Source: Nematostella vectensis (lineage: Eukaryota > Cnidaria > Anthozoa > Actiniaria > Edwardsiidae). From it: a DNA stretch of 64,000 bases. Position 1 is the first letter of the stretch; every line of letters starts with the position of its first letter. The DNA lies in contig NC_064039.1 in the NCBI RefSeq assembly GCF_932526225.1, positions 2,194,001-2,258,000 of the forward strand. Reading direction: 5' to 3'. The position numbers were made by a program, and so were the translations under genes. The notes under the pieces were generated by a model that worked only from the letters and a program-made list of their open reading frames with translations, was not told the DNA's origin and searched no databases. Positions 36,401-51,400 of this stretch are shown here, piece after piece.

Positions 36401-39400
36401 TTGTAAAATTACCCAATGCCAACGTCATCAATGAGGGGTAGCTTGTAATATTGGGTGATGGTGTGATCATGGTTCCGACAACCGCACTTGTTGATGTCGT
36501 CCTCGAAGTGTCGTTCAAAGCCATTGTTGTGATTAGCGTGATGTTTTGCTGGATCAAAGATGTCGTCGAGTTAGCACTTACATTTACAGTAAACGATGAG
36601 ATCTTTGAGGTAACCAATCTTGTTGTGTTTGGAGTTACGATGACCGTTCTATTGTAAGACAAAATAGACGTGCGAATGCTTGGGATCAATGTGGTTGACA
36701 ATGAAGATCTCGTCAAGTTAACAGAAGAAACCAGTGTCGTCATATTGCCTACAGAAGATGGTGATATCGCTGTTGGTGCAGTACTTGCTGCATCTGGCGC
36801 TGGTGTTAGTGTTGTATTGTACGACACGCTTGTCGAGGAAAGAATCATAGTGCTGTTCGCTTCTGTAGTCCTGTTTATTCTGATGTTTGGTGAGGTAAGG
36901 GCACTGATGCTTTGTACAAGTGGAGTTCCATTGTGGGAAGTCGAGTCAAAGACAACGCTTGTTGCACTTGTAAAATTACCCAATGCCGACGTCATCAATG
37001 AGGGGTAGCTTGTAATATTGGGCGATGGTGTGATCATGGTTCCGACAACCGCACTTGTTGATGTCGTCCTCGAAGTGTCGTTCACAGCCTTTGTTGTGAT
37101 TAGCGTGATGTTTTGCTGGATCAAAGATGTCGTCGGGTTAGCACTTACATTTACAGTAAACGATGAGATCTTTGAGGTAACCAATCTTGTTGTGTTTGGA
37201 GTTACGATGACCGTTCTATTGTAAGACAAAATAGACGTGCGAATGCTTGGGATCAATGTGGTTGACAATGAAGATCTCGTCAAGTTAACAGAAGAAACCA
37301 GTGTCGTCATATTGCCTACAGAAGATGGTGAAATCGCTGTTGGTGCAGTACTTGCTGCATCTGGCGCTGGTGTTAGTGTTGTATTGTACGACACGCTTGT
37401 CGAGGAAAGAATCATAGTGCTGTTCGCTTCTGTAGTCCTGTTTATTCTGACGTTTGGTGAGGTAAGGGCACTGATGCTTTGTACAAGTGGAGTTCCATTG
37501 TGGGAAGTCGAGTCAAAGACAACGCTTGTTGCACTTGTAAAATTACCCAATGCCAACGTCATCAATGAGGGGTAGCTTGTAATATTGGGCGATGGTGTGA
37601 TCATGGTTCCGACAACCGAACTTGTTGATGTCGTCCTCGAAGTGTCGTTCACTGCCTTTGTTGTGATTAGCGTGATGTTTTGCTGGATCAAAGATGTCGT
37701 CGGGTTAGCACTTACATTTAAAGTAAACGATGAGATCGTTGAAGTTACAAATCTTGTTGTGTCTGGTGTTGCGATAACGGTTGTATTGTAAGACAAAGTA
37801 GACGTGCTAATGCTTGGGATCAAAGTGGTTGACAATAAAGATCTCGTCAAGTTAACAGAAGAAACCAGTGTCGTCATATTGCCTACAGAAGATGGTGAAA
37901 TCGCTGTTGGTGCAGTACTTGCTACATCTGGCGCTGGTGTTAGTGTTGTATTGTACGACACGCTTGTCGAGGAAAGAATCATAGCGCTGTTCGCTTCTGT
38001 AGTCCTGTTTATTCTGACGTTTGGTGAGGTAAGGGCACTGATGCTTTGTACAAGTGGAGTTCCATTGTGGGAAGTCGAGTCAAAGACAACGCTGGTTGCA
38101 CTTGTAAAATTACCCAATGCCAACGTCATCAATGAGGGGTAGCTTGTAATATTGGGCGATGGTGTGATCATGGTTCCGACAACCGCACTTGTTGATGTCG
38201 TCCTCGAAGTGTCGTTCACAGCCTTTGTTGTGATTAGCGTGATGTTTTGCTGGATCAAAGATGTCGTCGGGTTAGCACTTACATTTACAGTAAACGATGA
38301 GATCTTTGAGGTAACCAATCTTGTTGTGTTTGGAGTTACGATGACCGTTCTATTGTAAGACAAAATAGACGTGCGAATGCTTGGGATCAATGTGGTTGAC
38401 AATGAAGATCTCGTCAAGTTAACAGAAGAAACCAGTGTCGTCATATTGCCTACAGAAGATGGTGATATCGCTGTTGGTGCAGTACTTGCTGCATCTGGCG
38501 CTGGTGTTAGTGTTGTATTGTACGACACGCTTGTCGAGGAAAGAATCATAGGGCTCTTCGCTTCTCTAGTCCTGTTTATTGTGACGTTTGGTAAGGTAGG
38601 GGCAGTGATGCTTTGTACAAGTGGAGTTGCATTGTGGGAAGTCGAGTCAAAGACAACACTTGTTGCAGTTGTAAAATTACCCAATTCCAACGTCATCAAT
38701 GAGGGGTAGCTTTTAATATTGGGTGATGGTGTGATCATGGTTCCGACAACCGCACTTGTTGATGTCGTCCTCGAAGTGTCGTTCACAGCCTTTGTTGTGA
38801 TTAGCGTGATGTTTTGCTGGATCAAAGATGTCGTCGGGTTAGCACTTACATTTAAAGTAAACGATGAGATCGTTGAAGTTACAAATCTTGTTGTGTCTGG
38901 TGTTGCGATAACGGTTGTATTGTAAGACAAAATAGACGTGCTAATGCTTGGGATCAATGTGGTTGACAATGAAGATCTCGTCAAGTTAACAGAAGAAACC
39001 AGTGTCGTCATATTGCCTACAGAAGATGGTGAAATCGCTGTTGTTGCAGTACTTGCTGCATCTGGCGCTGGTGTTAGTGTTGTATTGTACGACACGCTTG
39101 TCGAGGAAAGAATCATAGTGCTGTTCGCTTCTGTAGTCCTGTTTATTGTGACGTTTGGTGAGGTAGGGGCAGTGATGCTTTGTACAAGTGGAGTTGCATT
39201 GTTGGAAGTCGAGTCAAAGACAACACTTGTTGCAGTTGTAAAATTACCCAATTTCAACGTCATCAATGAGGGGTAGCTTGTAATATTGGGTGATGGTGTG
39301 ATCATGGTTCCGACAACCGCACTTGTTGATGTCGTCCTCGGAGTGTCGTTCACAGCCTTTGTTGTGATTAGCGTGATGTTTTGCTGGATCAAAGATGTCG

Positions 39401-42400
39401 TCGGGTTAGCACTTACATTTAAAGTAAACGATGAGATCGTTGAAGTTACAAATCTTGTTGTGTCTGGTGTTGCGATAACGGTTGTATTGTAAGACAAAAT
39501 AGACGTGCTAATGCTTGGGATCAATGTGGTTGACAATGAAGATCTCGTCAAGTTAACAGAAGAAACCAGAGTCGTCATATTGGCTACAGAAGATGGTGAT
39601 ATCGCTGTTGTTGCAGTACTTGTTGCATCCGGCGCTAGTGTTAGTGTTGTATTGTATGACACGCTTGTCAAGGGAAGCATCATAGTGTTGTTCGCTTCTG
39701 TAGTCCTGTTTAGTGTGACGTTTGGTGAGGTAAGGGCACTGATGCTTTGTACAGGTGGAGTTCCATTGTGGGAAGTCGAGTCAAAGATAACGCTTGTTAC
39801 ACTTGTAAAATTACCCAATGCCAACGTCATCAATGAGGGGTAGCTTGTAATATTGGGTGATGGTGTGATCATGGTTCCGACAACCGCACTTGTTGATGTC
39901 GTCCTCGAAGTGTCGTTCACAGCCATTGTTGTGATTAGCGTGATGTTTTGCTGGATCAAAGATGTCGTCGAGTTAGCACTTACATTTACAGTAAACGATG
40001 ATATCTTTGAGGTAACCAATCTTGTTGTGTTTGGAGTTACGATGACCGTTCTATTGTAAGACAAAATAGACGTGCGAATGCTTGGGATCAATGTGGTTGA
40101 CAATGAAGATCTCGTCAAGTTAACAGAAGAAACCAGTGTCGTCATATTGCCTACAGAAGATGGTGATATCGCTGTTGGTGCAGTACTTGCTGCATCTGGC
40201 GCTGGTGTTAGTGTTGTATTGTACGACACGCTTGTCGAGGAAAGAATCATAGGGCTCTTCGCTTCTCTAGTCCTGTTTATTGTGTCGTTTGGTGAGGTAG
40301 GGGCAGTGATGCTTTGTACAAGTGGAGTTGCATTGTGGGAAGTCGAGTCAAAGACAACACTTGTTGCAGTTGTAAAATTACCCAATTTCAACGTCATCAA
40401 TGAGGGGTAGCTTTTAATATTGGGTGATGGTGTGATCATGGTTCCGACAACCGCACTTGTTGATGTCGTCCTCGGAGTGTCGTTCACAGCCTTTGTTGTG
40501 ATTAGCGTGATGTTTTGCTGGATCAAAGATGTCGTCGGGTTAGCACTTTCATTTAAAGTAAACGATGAGATCGTTGAAGTTACAAATCTTGTTGTGTCTG
40601 GTGTTGCGATAACGGTTGTATTGTAAGACAAAATAAACGTGCTAATGCTTGGGATCAATGTGGTTGACAATGAAGATCTCGTCAAGTTAACAGAAGAAAC
40701 CAGTGTCGTCATATTGCCTACAGAAGATGGTGAAATCGCTGTTGGTGCAGTACTTGCTACATCTGGCGCTGGTGTTAGTGTTGTATTGTACGACACGCTT
40801 GTCGAGGAAAGAATCATAGTGCTCTTCGCTTCTCTAGTCCTGTTTATTGTGTCGTTTGGTGAGGTAGGGGCAGTGATGCTTTGTACAAGTGGAGTTGCAT
40901 TGTGTGAAGTCGAGTCAAAGACAACACTTGTTGCAGTTGTAAAATTACCCAATTCCAACGTCATCAATGAGGGGTAGCTTTTAATATTGGGTGATGGTGT
41001 GATTATGGTTCCGACAACCGCACTTGTCGATGTCGTCCTCGAAGTGTCGTTCACAGCCTTTGTTGTGATTAGCGTGATGTTTTGCTGGATCAAAGATGTC
41101 GTCGGGTTAGCACTTACATTTAAAGTAAACGATGAGATCGTTGAAGTTACAAATCTTGTTGTGTCTGGTGTTGCGATAACGGTTGTATTGTAAGACAAAA
41201 TAGACGTGCTAATGCTTGGCATCAATGTGGTTGACAATGAAGATCTCGTCAAGTTAACAGAAGAAACCAGTGTCGTCATATTGCCTACAGAAGATGGTGA
41301 AATCGCTGTTGGTGCAGTACTTGCTACATCTGGCGCTGGTGTTAGTGTTGTATTGTACGACACGCTTGTCGAGGAAAGAATCATAGTGCTGTTCGCTTCT
41401 GTAGTCCTGTTTATTCTGATGTTTGGTGAGGTAAGGGCACTGATGCTTTGTACAAGTGGAGTTCCATTGTGGGAAGTCGAGTCAAAGACAACGCTTGTTG
41501 CACTTGTAAAATTACCCAATGCCAACGTCATCAATGAGGGGTAGCTTGTAATATTGGGCGATGGTGTGATCATGGTTCCGACAACCGCACTTGTTGATGT
41601 CGTCCTCGAAGTGTCATTCACAGCCTTTGTTGTGATTAGCGTGATGTTTTGCTGGATCAAAGATGTCGTCGGGTTAGCACTTACATTTACAGTAAACGAT
41701 GAGATTTTTGAGGTAACCAATCTTGTTGTGTTTGGAGTTACGATGACCGTTCTATTGTAAGACAAAATAGCCGTGCGAATGCTTGGGATCAATGTGGTTG
41801 ACAATGAAGATCTCGTCAAGTTAACAGAAGAAACCAGTGTCGTCATATTGCCTACAGAAGATGGTGATATCGCTGTTGGTGCAGTACTTGCTGCATCTGG
41901 CGCTGGTGTTAGTGTTGTATTGTACGACACGCTTGTCGAGGAAAGAATCATAGGGCTCTTCGCTTCTCTAGTCCTGTTTATTGTGACGTTTGGTAAGGTA
42001 GGGGCAGTGATGCTTTGTACAAGTGGAGTTGCATTGTGGGAAGTCGAGTCAAAGACAACACTCGATGCAGTTGTAAAATTACCCAATTCCAACGTCATCA
42101 ATGAGGGGTAGCTTGTAATATTGGGTGATGGTGTGATCATGGTTCCGACAACCGCACTTGTTGATGTCGTCCTCGAAGTGTCGTTCACAGCCTTTGTTGT
42201 GATTAGCGTGATGTTTTGCTGGATCAAAGATGTCGTCGGGTTAGCACTTACATTTACAGTAAACGATGAGATCTTTGAGGTAACCAATCTTGTTGTGTTT
42301 GGAGTTACGATGACCGTTCTATTGTAAGACAAAATAGACGTGCGAATGCTTGGGATCAATGTGGTTGACAATGAAGATCTCGTCAAGTTAACAGAAGAAA

Positions 42401-45400
42401 CCAGTGTCGTCATATTGCCTACAGAAGATAGTGATATCGCTGTTGGTGCAGTACTTGCTGCATCTGGCGCTGGTGTTAGTGTTGTATTGTACGACACGCT
42501 TGTCGAGGAAAGAATCATAGGGCTCTTCGCTTCTCTAGTCCTGTTTATTGTGACGTTTGGTAAGGTAGGGGCAGTGATGCTTTGTACAAGTGGAGTTGCA
42601 TTGTGGGAAGTCGAGTCAAAGACAACACTTGTTGCAGTTGTAAAATTACCCAATTCCAACGTCATCAATGAGGGGTAGCTTTTAACATTGGGTGATGGTG
42701 TGATCATGGTTCCGACAACCGCACTTGTTGATGTCGTCCTCGAAGTGTCGTTCACAGCCTTTGTTGTGATTAGCGTGATGTTTTGCTGGATCAAAGATGT
42801 CGTCGGGTTAGCACTTACATTTAAAGTAAACGATGAGATCGTTGAAGTTACAAATCTTGTTGTGTCTGGTGTTGCGATAACGGTTGTATTGTAAGACAAA
42901 ATAAACGTGCTAATGCTTGGGATCAATGTGGTTGACAATGAAGATCTCGTCAAGTTAACAGAAGAAACCAGAGTCGTCATATTGGCTACAGAAGATGGTG
43001 ATATCGCTGTTGTTGCAGTACTTGTTGCATCCGGCGCTAGTGTTAGTGTTGTATTGTATGACACGCTTGTCAAGGGAAGCATCATAGTGTTGTTCGCTTC
43101 TGTAGTCCTGTTTAGTGTGACGTTTGGTGAGGTAAGGGCACTGATGCTTTGTACAGGTGGAGTTCCATTGTGGGAAGTCGAGTCAAAGATAACGCTTGTT
43201 ACACTTGTAAAATTACCCAATGCCAACGTCATCAATGAGGGGTAGCTTGTAATATTGGGTGATGGTGTGATCATGGTTCCGACAACCGCACTTGTTGATG
43301 TCGTCCTCGAAGTGTCGTTCACAGCCATTGTTGTGATTAGCGTGATGTTTTGCTGGATCAAAGATGTCGTCGAGTTAGCACTTACATTTACAGTAAACGA
43401 TGATATCTTTGAGGTAACCAATCTTGTTGTGTTTGGAGTTACGATGACCGTTCTATTGTAAGACAAAATAGACGTGCGAATGCTTGGGATCAATGTGGTT
43501 GACAATGAAGATCTCGTCAAGTTAACAGAAGAAACCAGTGTCGTCATATTGCCTACAGAAGATGGTGATATCGCTGTTGGTGCAGTACTTGCTGCATCTG
43601 GCGCTGGTGTTAGTGTTGTATTGTACGACACGCTTGTCGAGGAAAGAATCATAGGGCTCTTCGCTTCTCTAGTCCTGTTTATTGTGACGTTTGGTGAGGT
43701 AGGGGCAGTGATGCTTTGTACAAGTGGAGTTGCATTGTGGGAAGTCGAGTCAAAGACAACACTTGTTGCAGTTGTAAAATTACCCAATTTCAACGTCATC
43801 AATGAGGGGTAGCTTTTAATATTGGGTGATGGTGTGATCATGGTTCCGACAACCGCACTTGTTGATGTCGTCCTCGGAGTGTCGTTCACAGCCTTTGTTG
43901 TGATTAGCGTGATGTTTTGCTGGATCAAAGATGTCGTCGGGTTAGCACTTTCATTTAAAGTAAACGATGAGATCGTTGAAGTTACAAATCTTGTTGTGTC
44001 TGGTGTTGCGATAACGGTTGTATTGTAAGACAAAATAAACGTGCTAATGCTTGGGATCAATGTGGTTGACAATGAAGATATCGTCAAGTTAACAGAAGAA
44101 ACCAGTGTCGTCATATTGCCTACAGAAGATGGTGAAATCGCTGTTGGTGCAGTACTTGCTACATCTGGCGCTGGTGTTAGTGTTGTATTGTACGACACGC
44201 TTGTCGAGGAAAGAATCATAGTGCTCTTCGCTTCTCTAGTCCTGTTTATTGTGACGTTTGGTGAGGTAGGGGCAGTGATGCTTTGTACAAGTGGAGTTGC
44301 ATTGTGTGAAGTCGAGTCAAAGACAACACTTGTTGCAGTTGTAAAATTACCCAATTCCAACGTCATCAATGAGGGGTAGCTTTTAATATTGGGTGATGGT
44401 GTGATCATGGTTCCGACAACCGCACTTGTCGATGTCGTCCTCGAAGTGTCGTTCACAGCCTTTGTTGTGATTAGCGTGATGTTTTGCTGGATCAAAGATG
44501 TCGTCGGGTTAGCACTTACATTTAAAGTAAACGATGAGATCGTTGAAGTTACAAATCTTGTTGTGTCTGGTGTTGCGATAACGGTTGTATTGTAAGACAA
44601 AATAGACGTGCTAATGCTTGGCATCAATGTGGTTGACAATGAAGATCTCGTCAAGTTAACAGAAGAAACCAGTGTCGTCATATTGCCTACAGAAGATGGT
44701 GAAATCGCTGTTGGTGCAGTACTTGCTACATCTGGCGCTGGTGTTAGTGTTGTATTGTACGACACGCTTGTCGAGGAAAGAATCATAGTGCTGTTCGCTT
44801 CTGTAGTCCTGTTTATTCTGATGTTTGGTGAGGTAAGGGCACTGATGCTTTGTACAAGTGGAGTTCCATTGTGGGAAGTCGAGTCAAAGACAACGCTTGT
44901 TGCACTTGTAAAATTACCCAATGCCAACGTCATCAATGAGGGGTAGCTTGTAATATTGGGCGATGGTGTGATCATGGTTCCGACAACCGCACTTGTTGAT
45001 GTCGTCCTCGAAGTGTCATTCACAGCCTTTGTTGTGATTAGCGTGATGTTTTGCTGGATCAAAGATGTCGTCGGGTTAGCACTTACATTTACAGTAAACG
45101 ATGAGATTTTTGAGGTAACCAATCTTGTTGTGTTTGGAGTTACGATGACCGTTCTATTGTAAGACAAAATAGCCGTGCGAATGCTTGGGATCAATGTGGT
45201 TGACAATGAAGATCTCGTCAAGTTAACAGAAGAAACCAGTGTCGTCATATTGCCTACAGAAGATGGTGATATCGCTGTTGGTGCAGTACTTGCTGCATCT
45301 GGCGCTGGTGTTAGTGTTGTATTGTACGACACGCTTGTCGAGGAAAGAATCATAGGGCTCTTCGCTTCTCTAGTCCTGTTTATTGTGACGTTTGGTAAGG

Positions 45401-48400
45401 TAGGGGCAGTGATGCTTTGTACAAGTGGAGTTGCATTGTGGGAAGTCGAGTCAAAGACAACACTCGTTGCAGTTGTAAAATTACCCAATTCCAACGTCAT
45501 CAATGAGGGGTAGCTTGTAATATTGGGTGATGGTGTGATCATGGTTCCGACAACCGCACTTGTTGATGTCGTCCTCGAAGTGTCGTTCACAGCCTTTGTT
45601 GTGATTAGCGTGATGTTTTGCTGGATCAAAGATGTCGTCGGGTTAGCACTTACATTTAAAGTAAACGATGAGATCGTTGAAGTTACAAATCTTGTTGTGT
45701 CTGGTGTTGCGATAACGGTTGTATTGTAAGACAAAATAGACGTGCTAATGCTTGGGATCAATGTGGTTGACAATGAAGATCTCGTCAAGTTAACAGAAGA
45801 AACCAGTGTCGTCATATTGCCTACAGAAGATGGTGAAATCGCTGTTGGTGCAGTACTTGTTGCATCTGGCGCTGGTGTTAGTGTTGTATTGTACGACACG
45901 CTTGTCGAGGAAAGAATCATAGTGCTGTTCGCTTCTCTAGTCCTGTTTATTGTGACGTTTGGTGAGGTAGGGGCAGTGATGCTTTGTACAAGTGGAGTTG
46001 CATTGTGGGAAGTCGAGTCAAAGACAACACTTGTTGCAGTTGTAAAATTACCCAATTTCAACGTCATCAATGAGGGGTAGCTTTTAATATTGGGTGATGG
46101 TGTGATCATGGTTCCGACAACCGCACTTGTTGATGTCGTCCTCGGAGTGTCGTTCACAGCCTTTGTTGTGATTAGCGTGATGTTTTGCTGGATCAAAGAT
46201 GTCGTCGGGTTAGCACTTTCATTTAAAGTAAACGATGAGATCGTTGAAGTTACAAATCTTGTTGTGTCTGGTGTTGCGATAACGGTTGTATTGTAAGACA
46301 AAATAAACGTGCTAATGCTTGGGATCAATGTGGTTGACAATGAAGATATCGTCAAGTTAACAGAAGAAACCAGTGTCGTCATATTGCCTACAGAAGATGG
46401 TGAAATCGCTGTTGGTGCAGTACTTGCTACATCTGGCGCTGGTGTTAGTGTTGTATTGTACGACACGCTTGTCGAGGAAAGAATCATAGTGCTGTTCGCT
46501 TCTCTAGTCCTGTTTATTGTGACGTTTGGTGAGGTAGGGGCAGTGATGCTTTGTACAAGTGGAGTTGCATTGTGTGAAGTCGAGTCAAAGACAACACTTG
46601 TTGCAGTTGTAAAATTACCCAATTCCAACGTCATCAATGAGGGGTAGCTTTTAATATTGGGTGATGGTGTGATCATGGTTCCGACAACCGCACTTGTCGA
46701 TGTCGTCCTCGAAGTGTCGTTCACAGCCTTTGTTGTGATTAGCGTGATGTTTTGCTGGATCAAAGATGTCGTCGGGTTAGCACTTACATTTAAAGTAAAC
46801 GATGAGATCGTTGAAGTTACAAATCTTGTTGTGTCTGGTGTTGCGATAACGGTTGTATTGTAAGACAAAATAGACGTGCTAATGCTTGGCATCAATGTGG
46901 TTGACAATGAAGATCTCGTCAAGTTAACAGAAGAAACCAGTGTCGTCATATTGCCTACAGAAGATGGTGAAATCGCTGTTGGTGCAGTACTTGCTACATC
47001 TGGCGCTGGTGTTAGTGTTGTATTGTACGACACGCTTGTCGAGGAAAGAATCATAGTGCTGTTCGCTTCTGTAGTCCTGTTTATTCTGATGTTTGGTGAG
47101 GTAAGGGCACTGATGCTTTGTACAAGTGGAGTTCCATTGTGGGAAGTCGAGTCAAAGACAACGCTTGTTGCACTTGTAAAATTACCCAATGCCAACGTCA
47201 TCAATGAGGGGTAGCTTGTAATATTGGGCGATGGTGTGATCATGGTTCCGACAACCGCACTTGTTGATGTCGTCCTCGAAGTGTCATTCACAGCCTTTGT
47301 TGTGATTAGCGTGATGTTTTGCTGGATCAAAGATGTCGTCGGGTTAGCACTTACATTTACAGTAAACGATGAGATTTTTGAGGTAACCAATCTTGTTGTG
47401 TTTGGAGTTACGATGACCGTTCTATTGTAAGACAAAATAGCCGTGCGAATGCTTGGGATCAATGTGGTTGACAATGAAGATCTCGTCAAGTTAACAGAAG
47501 AAACCAGTGTCGTCATATTGCCTACAGAAGATGGTGATATCGCTGTTGGTGCAGTACTTGCTGCATCTGGCGCTTGTGTTAGTGTTGTATTGTACGACAC
47601 GCTTGTCGAGGAAAGAATCATAGGGCTCTTCGCTTCTCTAGTCCTGTTTATTGTGACGTTTGGTAAGGTAGGGGCAGTGATGCTTTGTACAAGTGGAGTT
47701 GCATTGTGGGAAGTCGAGTCAAAGACAACACTCGTTGCAGTTGTAAAATTACCCAATTCCAACGTCATCAATGAGGGGTAGCTTGTAATATTGGGTGATG
47801 GTGTGATCATGGTTCCGACAACCGCACTTGTTGATGTCGTCCTCGAAGTGTCGTTCACAGCCTTTGTTGTGATTAGCGTGATGTTTTGCTGGATCAAAGA
47901 TGTCGTCGGGTTAGCACTTACATTTAAAGTAAACGATGAGATCGTTGAAGTTACAAATCTTGTTGTGTCTGGTGTTGCGATAACGGTTGTATTGTAAGAC
48001 AAAATAGACGTGCTAATGCTTGGGATCAATGTGGTTGACAATGAAGATCTCGTCAAGTTAACAGAAGAAACCAGTGTCGTCATATTGCCTACAGAAGATG
48101 GTGAAATCGCTGTTGGTGCAGTACTTGTTGCATCTGGCGCTGGTGTTAGTGTTGTATTGTACGACACGCTTGTCGAGGAAAGAATCATAGTGCTGTTCGC
48201 TTCTCTAGTCCTGTTTATTGTGACGTTTGGTGAGGTAGGGGCAGTGATGCTTTGTACAAGTGGAGTTGCATTGTGGGAAGTCGAGTCAAAGACAACACTT
48301 GTTGCAGTTGTAAAATTACCCAATTTCAACGTCATCAATGAGGGGTAGCTTTTAATATTGGGTGATGGTGTGATCATGGTTCCGACAACCGCACTTGTTG

Positions 48401-51400
48401 ATGTCGTCCTCGGAGTGTCGTTCACAGCCTTTGTTGTGATTAGCGTGATGTTTTGCTGGATCAAAGATGTCGTCGGGTTAGCACTTTCATTTAAAGTAAA
48501 CGATGAGATCGTTGAAGTTACAAATCTTGTTGTGTCTGGTGTTGCGATAACGGTTGTATTGTAAGACAAAATAAACGTGCTAATGCTTGGGATCAATGTG
48601 GTTGACAATGAAGATATCGTCAAGTTAACAGAAGAAACCAGTGTCGTCATATTGCCTACAGAAGATGGTGAAATCGCTGTTGGTGCAGTACTTGCTACAT
48701 CTGGCGCTGGTGTTAGTGTTGTATTGTACGACACGCTTGTCGAGGAAAGAATCATAGTGCTGTTCGCTTCTCTAGTCCTGTTTATTGTGACGTTTGGTGA
48801 GGTAGGGGCAGTGATGCTTTGTACAAGTGGAGTTGCATTGTGTGAAGTCGAGTCAAAGACAACACTTGTTGCAGTTGTAAAATTACCCAATTCCAACGTC
48901 ATCAATGAGGGGTAGCTTTTAATATTGGGTGATGGTGTGATCATGGTTCCGACAACCGCACTTGTCGATGTCGTCCTCGAAGTGTCGTTCACAGCCTTTG
49001 TTGTGATTAGCGTGATGTTTTGCTGGATCAAAGATGTCGTCGGGTTAGCACTTACATTTAAAGTAAACGATGAGATCGTTGAAGTTACAAATCTTGTTGT
49101 GTCTGGTGTTGCGATAACGGTTGTATTGTAAGACAAAATAGACGTGCTAATGCTTGGCATCAATGTGGTTGACAATGAAGATCTCGTCAAGTTAACAGAA
49201 GAAACCAGTGTCGTCATATTGCCTTCAGAAGATGGTGAAATCGCTGTTGGTGCAGTACTTGCTACATCTGGCGCTGGTGTTAGTGTTGTATTGTACGACA
49301 CGCTTGTCGAGGAAAGAATCATAGTGCTGTTCCCTTCTGTAGTCCTGTTTATTCTGACGTTTGGTGAGGTAAGGGCACTGATGCTTTGTACAAGTGGAGT
49401 TCCATTGTGGGAAGTCGAGTCAAAGACAACGCTTGTTGCACTTGTAAAATTACCCAATGCCAACGTCATCAATGAGGGGTAGCTTGTAATATTGGGCGAT
49501 GGTGTGATCATGGTTCCGACAACCGCACTTGTTGATGTCGTCCTCGAAGTGTCATTCACAGCCTTTGTTGTGATTAGCGTGATGTTTTGCTGGATCAAAG
49601 ATGTCGTCGGGTTAGCACTTACATTTACAGTAAACGATGAGATTTTTGAGGTAACCAATCTTGTTGTGTTTGGAGTTACGATGACCGTTCTATTGTAAGA
49701 CAAAATAGCCGTGCGAATGCTTGGGATCAATGTGGTTGACAATGAAGATCTCGTCAAGTTAACAGAAGAAACCAGTGTCGTCATATTGCCTACAGAAGAT
49801 GGTGATATCGCTGTTGGTGCAGTACTTGCTGCATCTGGCGCTGGTGTTAGTGTTGTATTGTACGACACGCTTGTCGAGGAAAGAATCATAGGGCTCTTCG
49901 CTTCTCTAGTCCTGTTTATTGTGACGTTTGGTAAGGTAGGGGCAGTGATGCTTTGTACAAGTGGAGTTGCATTGTGGGAAGTCGAGTCAAAGACAACACT
50001 CGTTGCAGTTGTAAAATTACCCAATTCCAACGTCATCAATGAGGGGTAGCTTGTAATATTGGGTGATGGTGTGATCATGGTTCCGACAACCGCACTTGTT
50101 GATGTCGTCCTCGAAGTGTCGTTCACAGCCTTTGTTGTGATTAGCGTGATGTTTTGCTGGATCAAAGATGTCGTCGGGTTAGCACTTACATTTAAAGTAA
50201 ACGATGAGATCGTTGAAGTTACAAATCTTGTTGTGTCTGGTGTTGCGATAACGGTTGTATTGTAAGACAAAATAGACGTGCTAATGCTTGGGATCAATGT
50301 GGTTGACAATGAAGATCTCGTCAAGTTAACAGAAGAAACCAGTGTCGTCATATTGCCTACAGAAGATGGTGAAATCGCTGTTGGTGCAGTACTTGTTGCA
50401 TCTGGCGCTGGTGTTAGTGTTGTATTGTACGACACGCTTGTCGAGGAAAGAATCATAGTGCTGTTCGCTTCTCTAGTCCTGTTTATTGTGACGTTTGGTG
50501 AGGTAGGGGCAGTGATGCTTTGTACAAGTGGAGTTGCATTGTGGGAAGTCGAGTCAAAGACAACACTTGTTGCAGTTGTAAAATTACCCAATTTCAACGT
50601 CATCAATGAGGGGTAGCTTTTAATATTGGGTGATGGTGTGATCATGGTTCCGACAACCGCACTTGTTGATGTCGTCCTCGGAGTGTCGTTCACAGCCTTT
50701 GTTGTGATTAGCGTGATGTTTTGCTGGATCAAAGATGTCGTCGGGTTAGCACTTTCATTTAAAGTAAACGATGAGATCGTTGAAGTTACAAATCTTGTTG
50801 TGTCTGGTGTTGCGATAACGGTTGTATTGTAAGACAAAATAAACGTGCTAATGCTTGGGATCAATGTGGTTGACAATGAAGATATCGTCAAGTTAACAGA
50901 AGAAACCAGTGTCGTCATATTGCCTACAGAAGATGGTGAAATCGCTGTTGGTGCAGTACTTGCTACATCTGGCGCTGGTGTTAGTGTTGTATTGTACGAC
51001 ACGCTTGTCGAGGAAAGAATCATAGTGCTGTTCGCTTCTCTAGTCCTGTTTATTGTGACGTTTGGTAAGGTAGGGGCAGTGATGCTTTGTACAAGTGGAG
51101 TTCCATTGTGGGAAGTCGAGTCAAAGACAACGCTTGTTGCACTTGTAAAATTACCCAATGCCAACGTCATCAATGAGGGGTAGCTTGTAATATTGGGCGA
51201 TGGTGTGATCATGGTTCCGACAACCGAACTTGTTGATGTCGTCCTCGAAGTGTCGTTCACTGCCTTTGTTGTGATTAGCGTGATGTTTTGCTGGATCAAA
51301 TATTGGGCGATGGTGTGATCATGGTTCCGACAACCGAACTTGTTGATGTCGTCCTCGAAGTGTCGTTCACTGCCTTTGTTGTGATTAGCGTGATGTTTTG

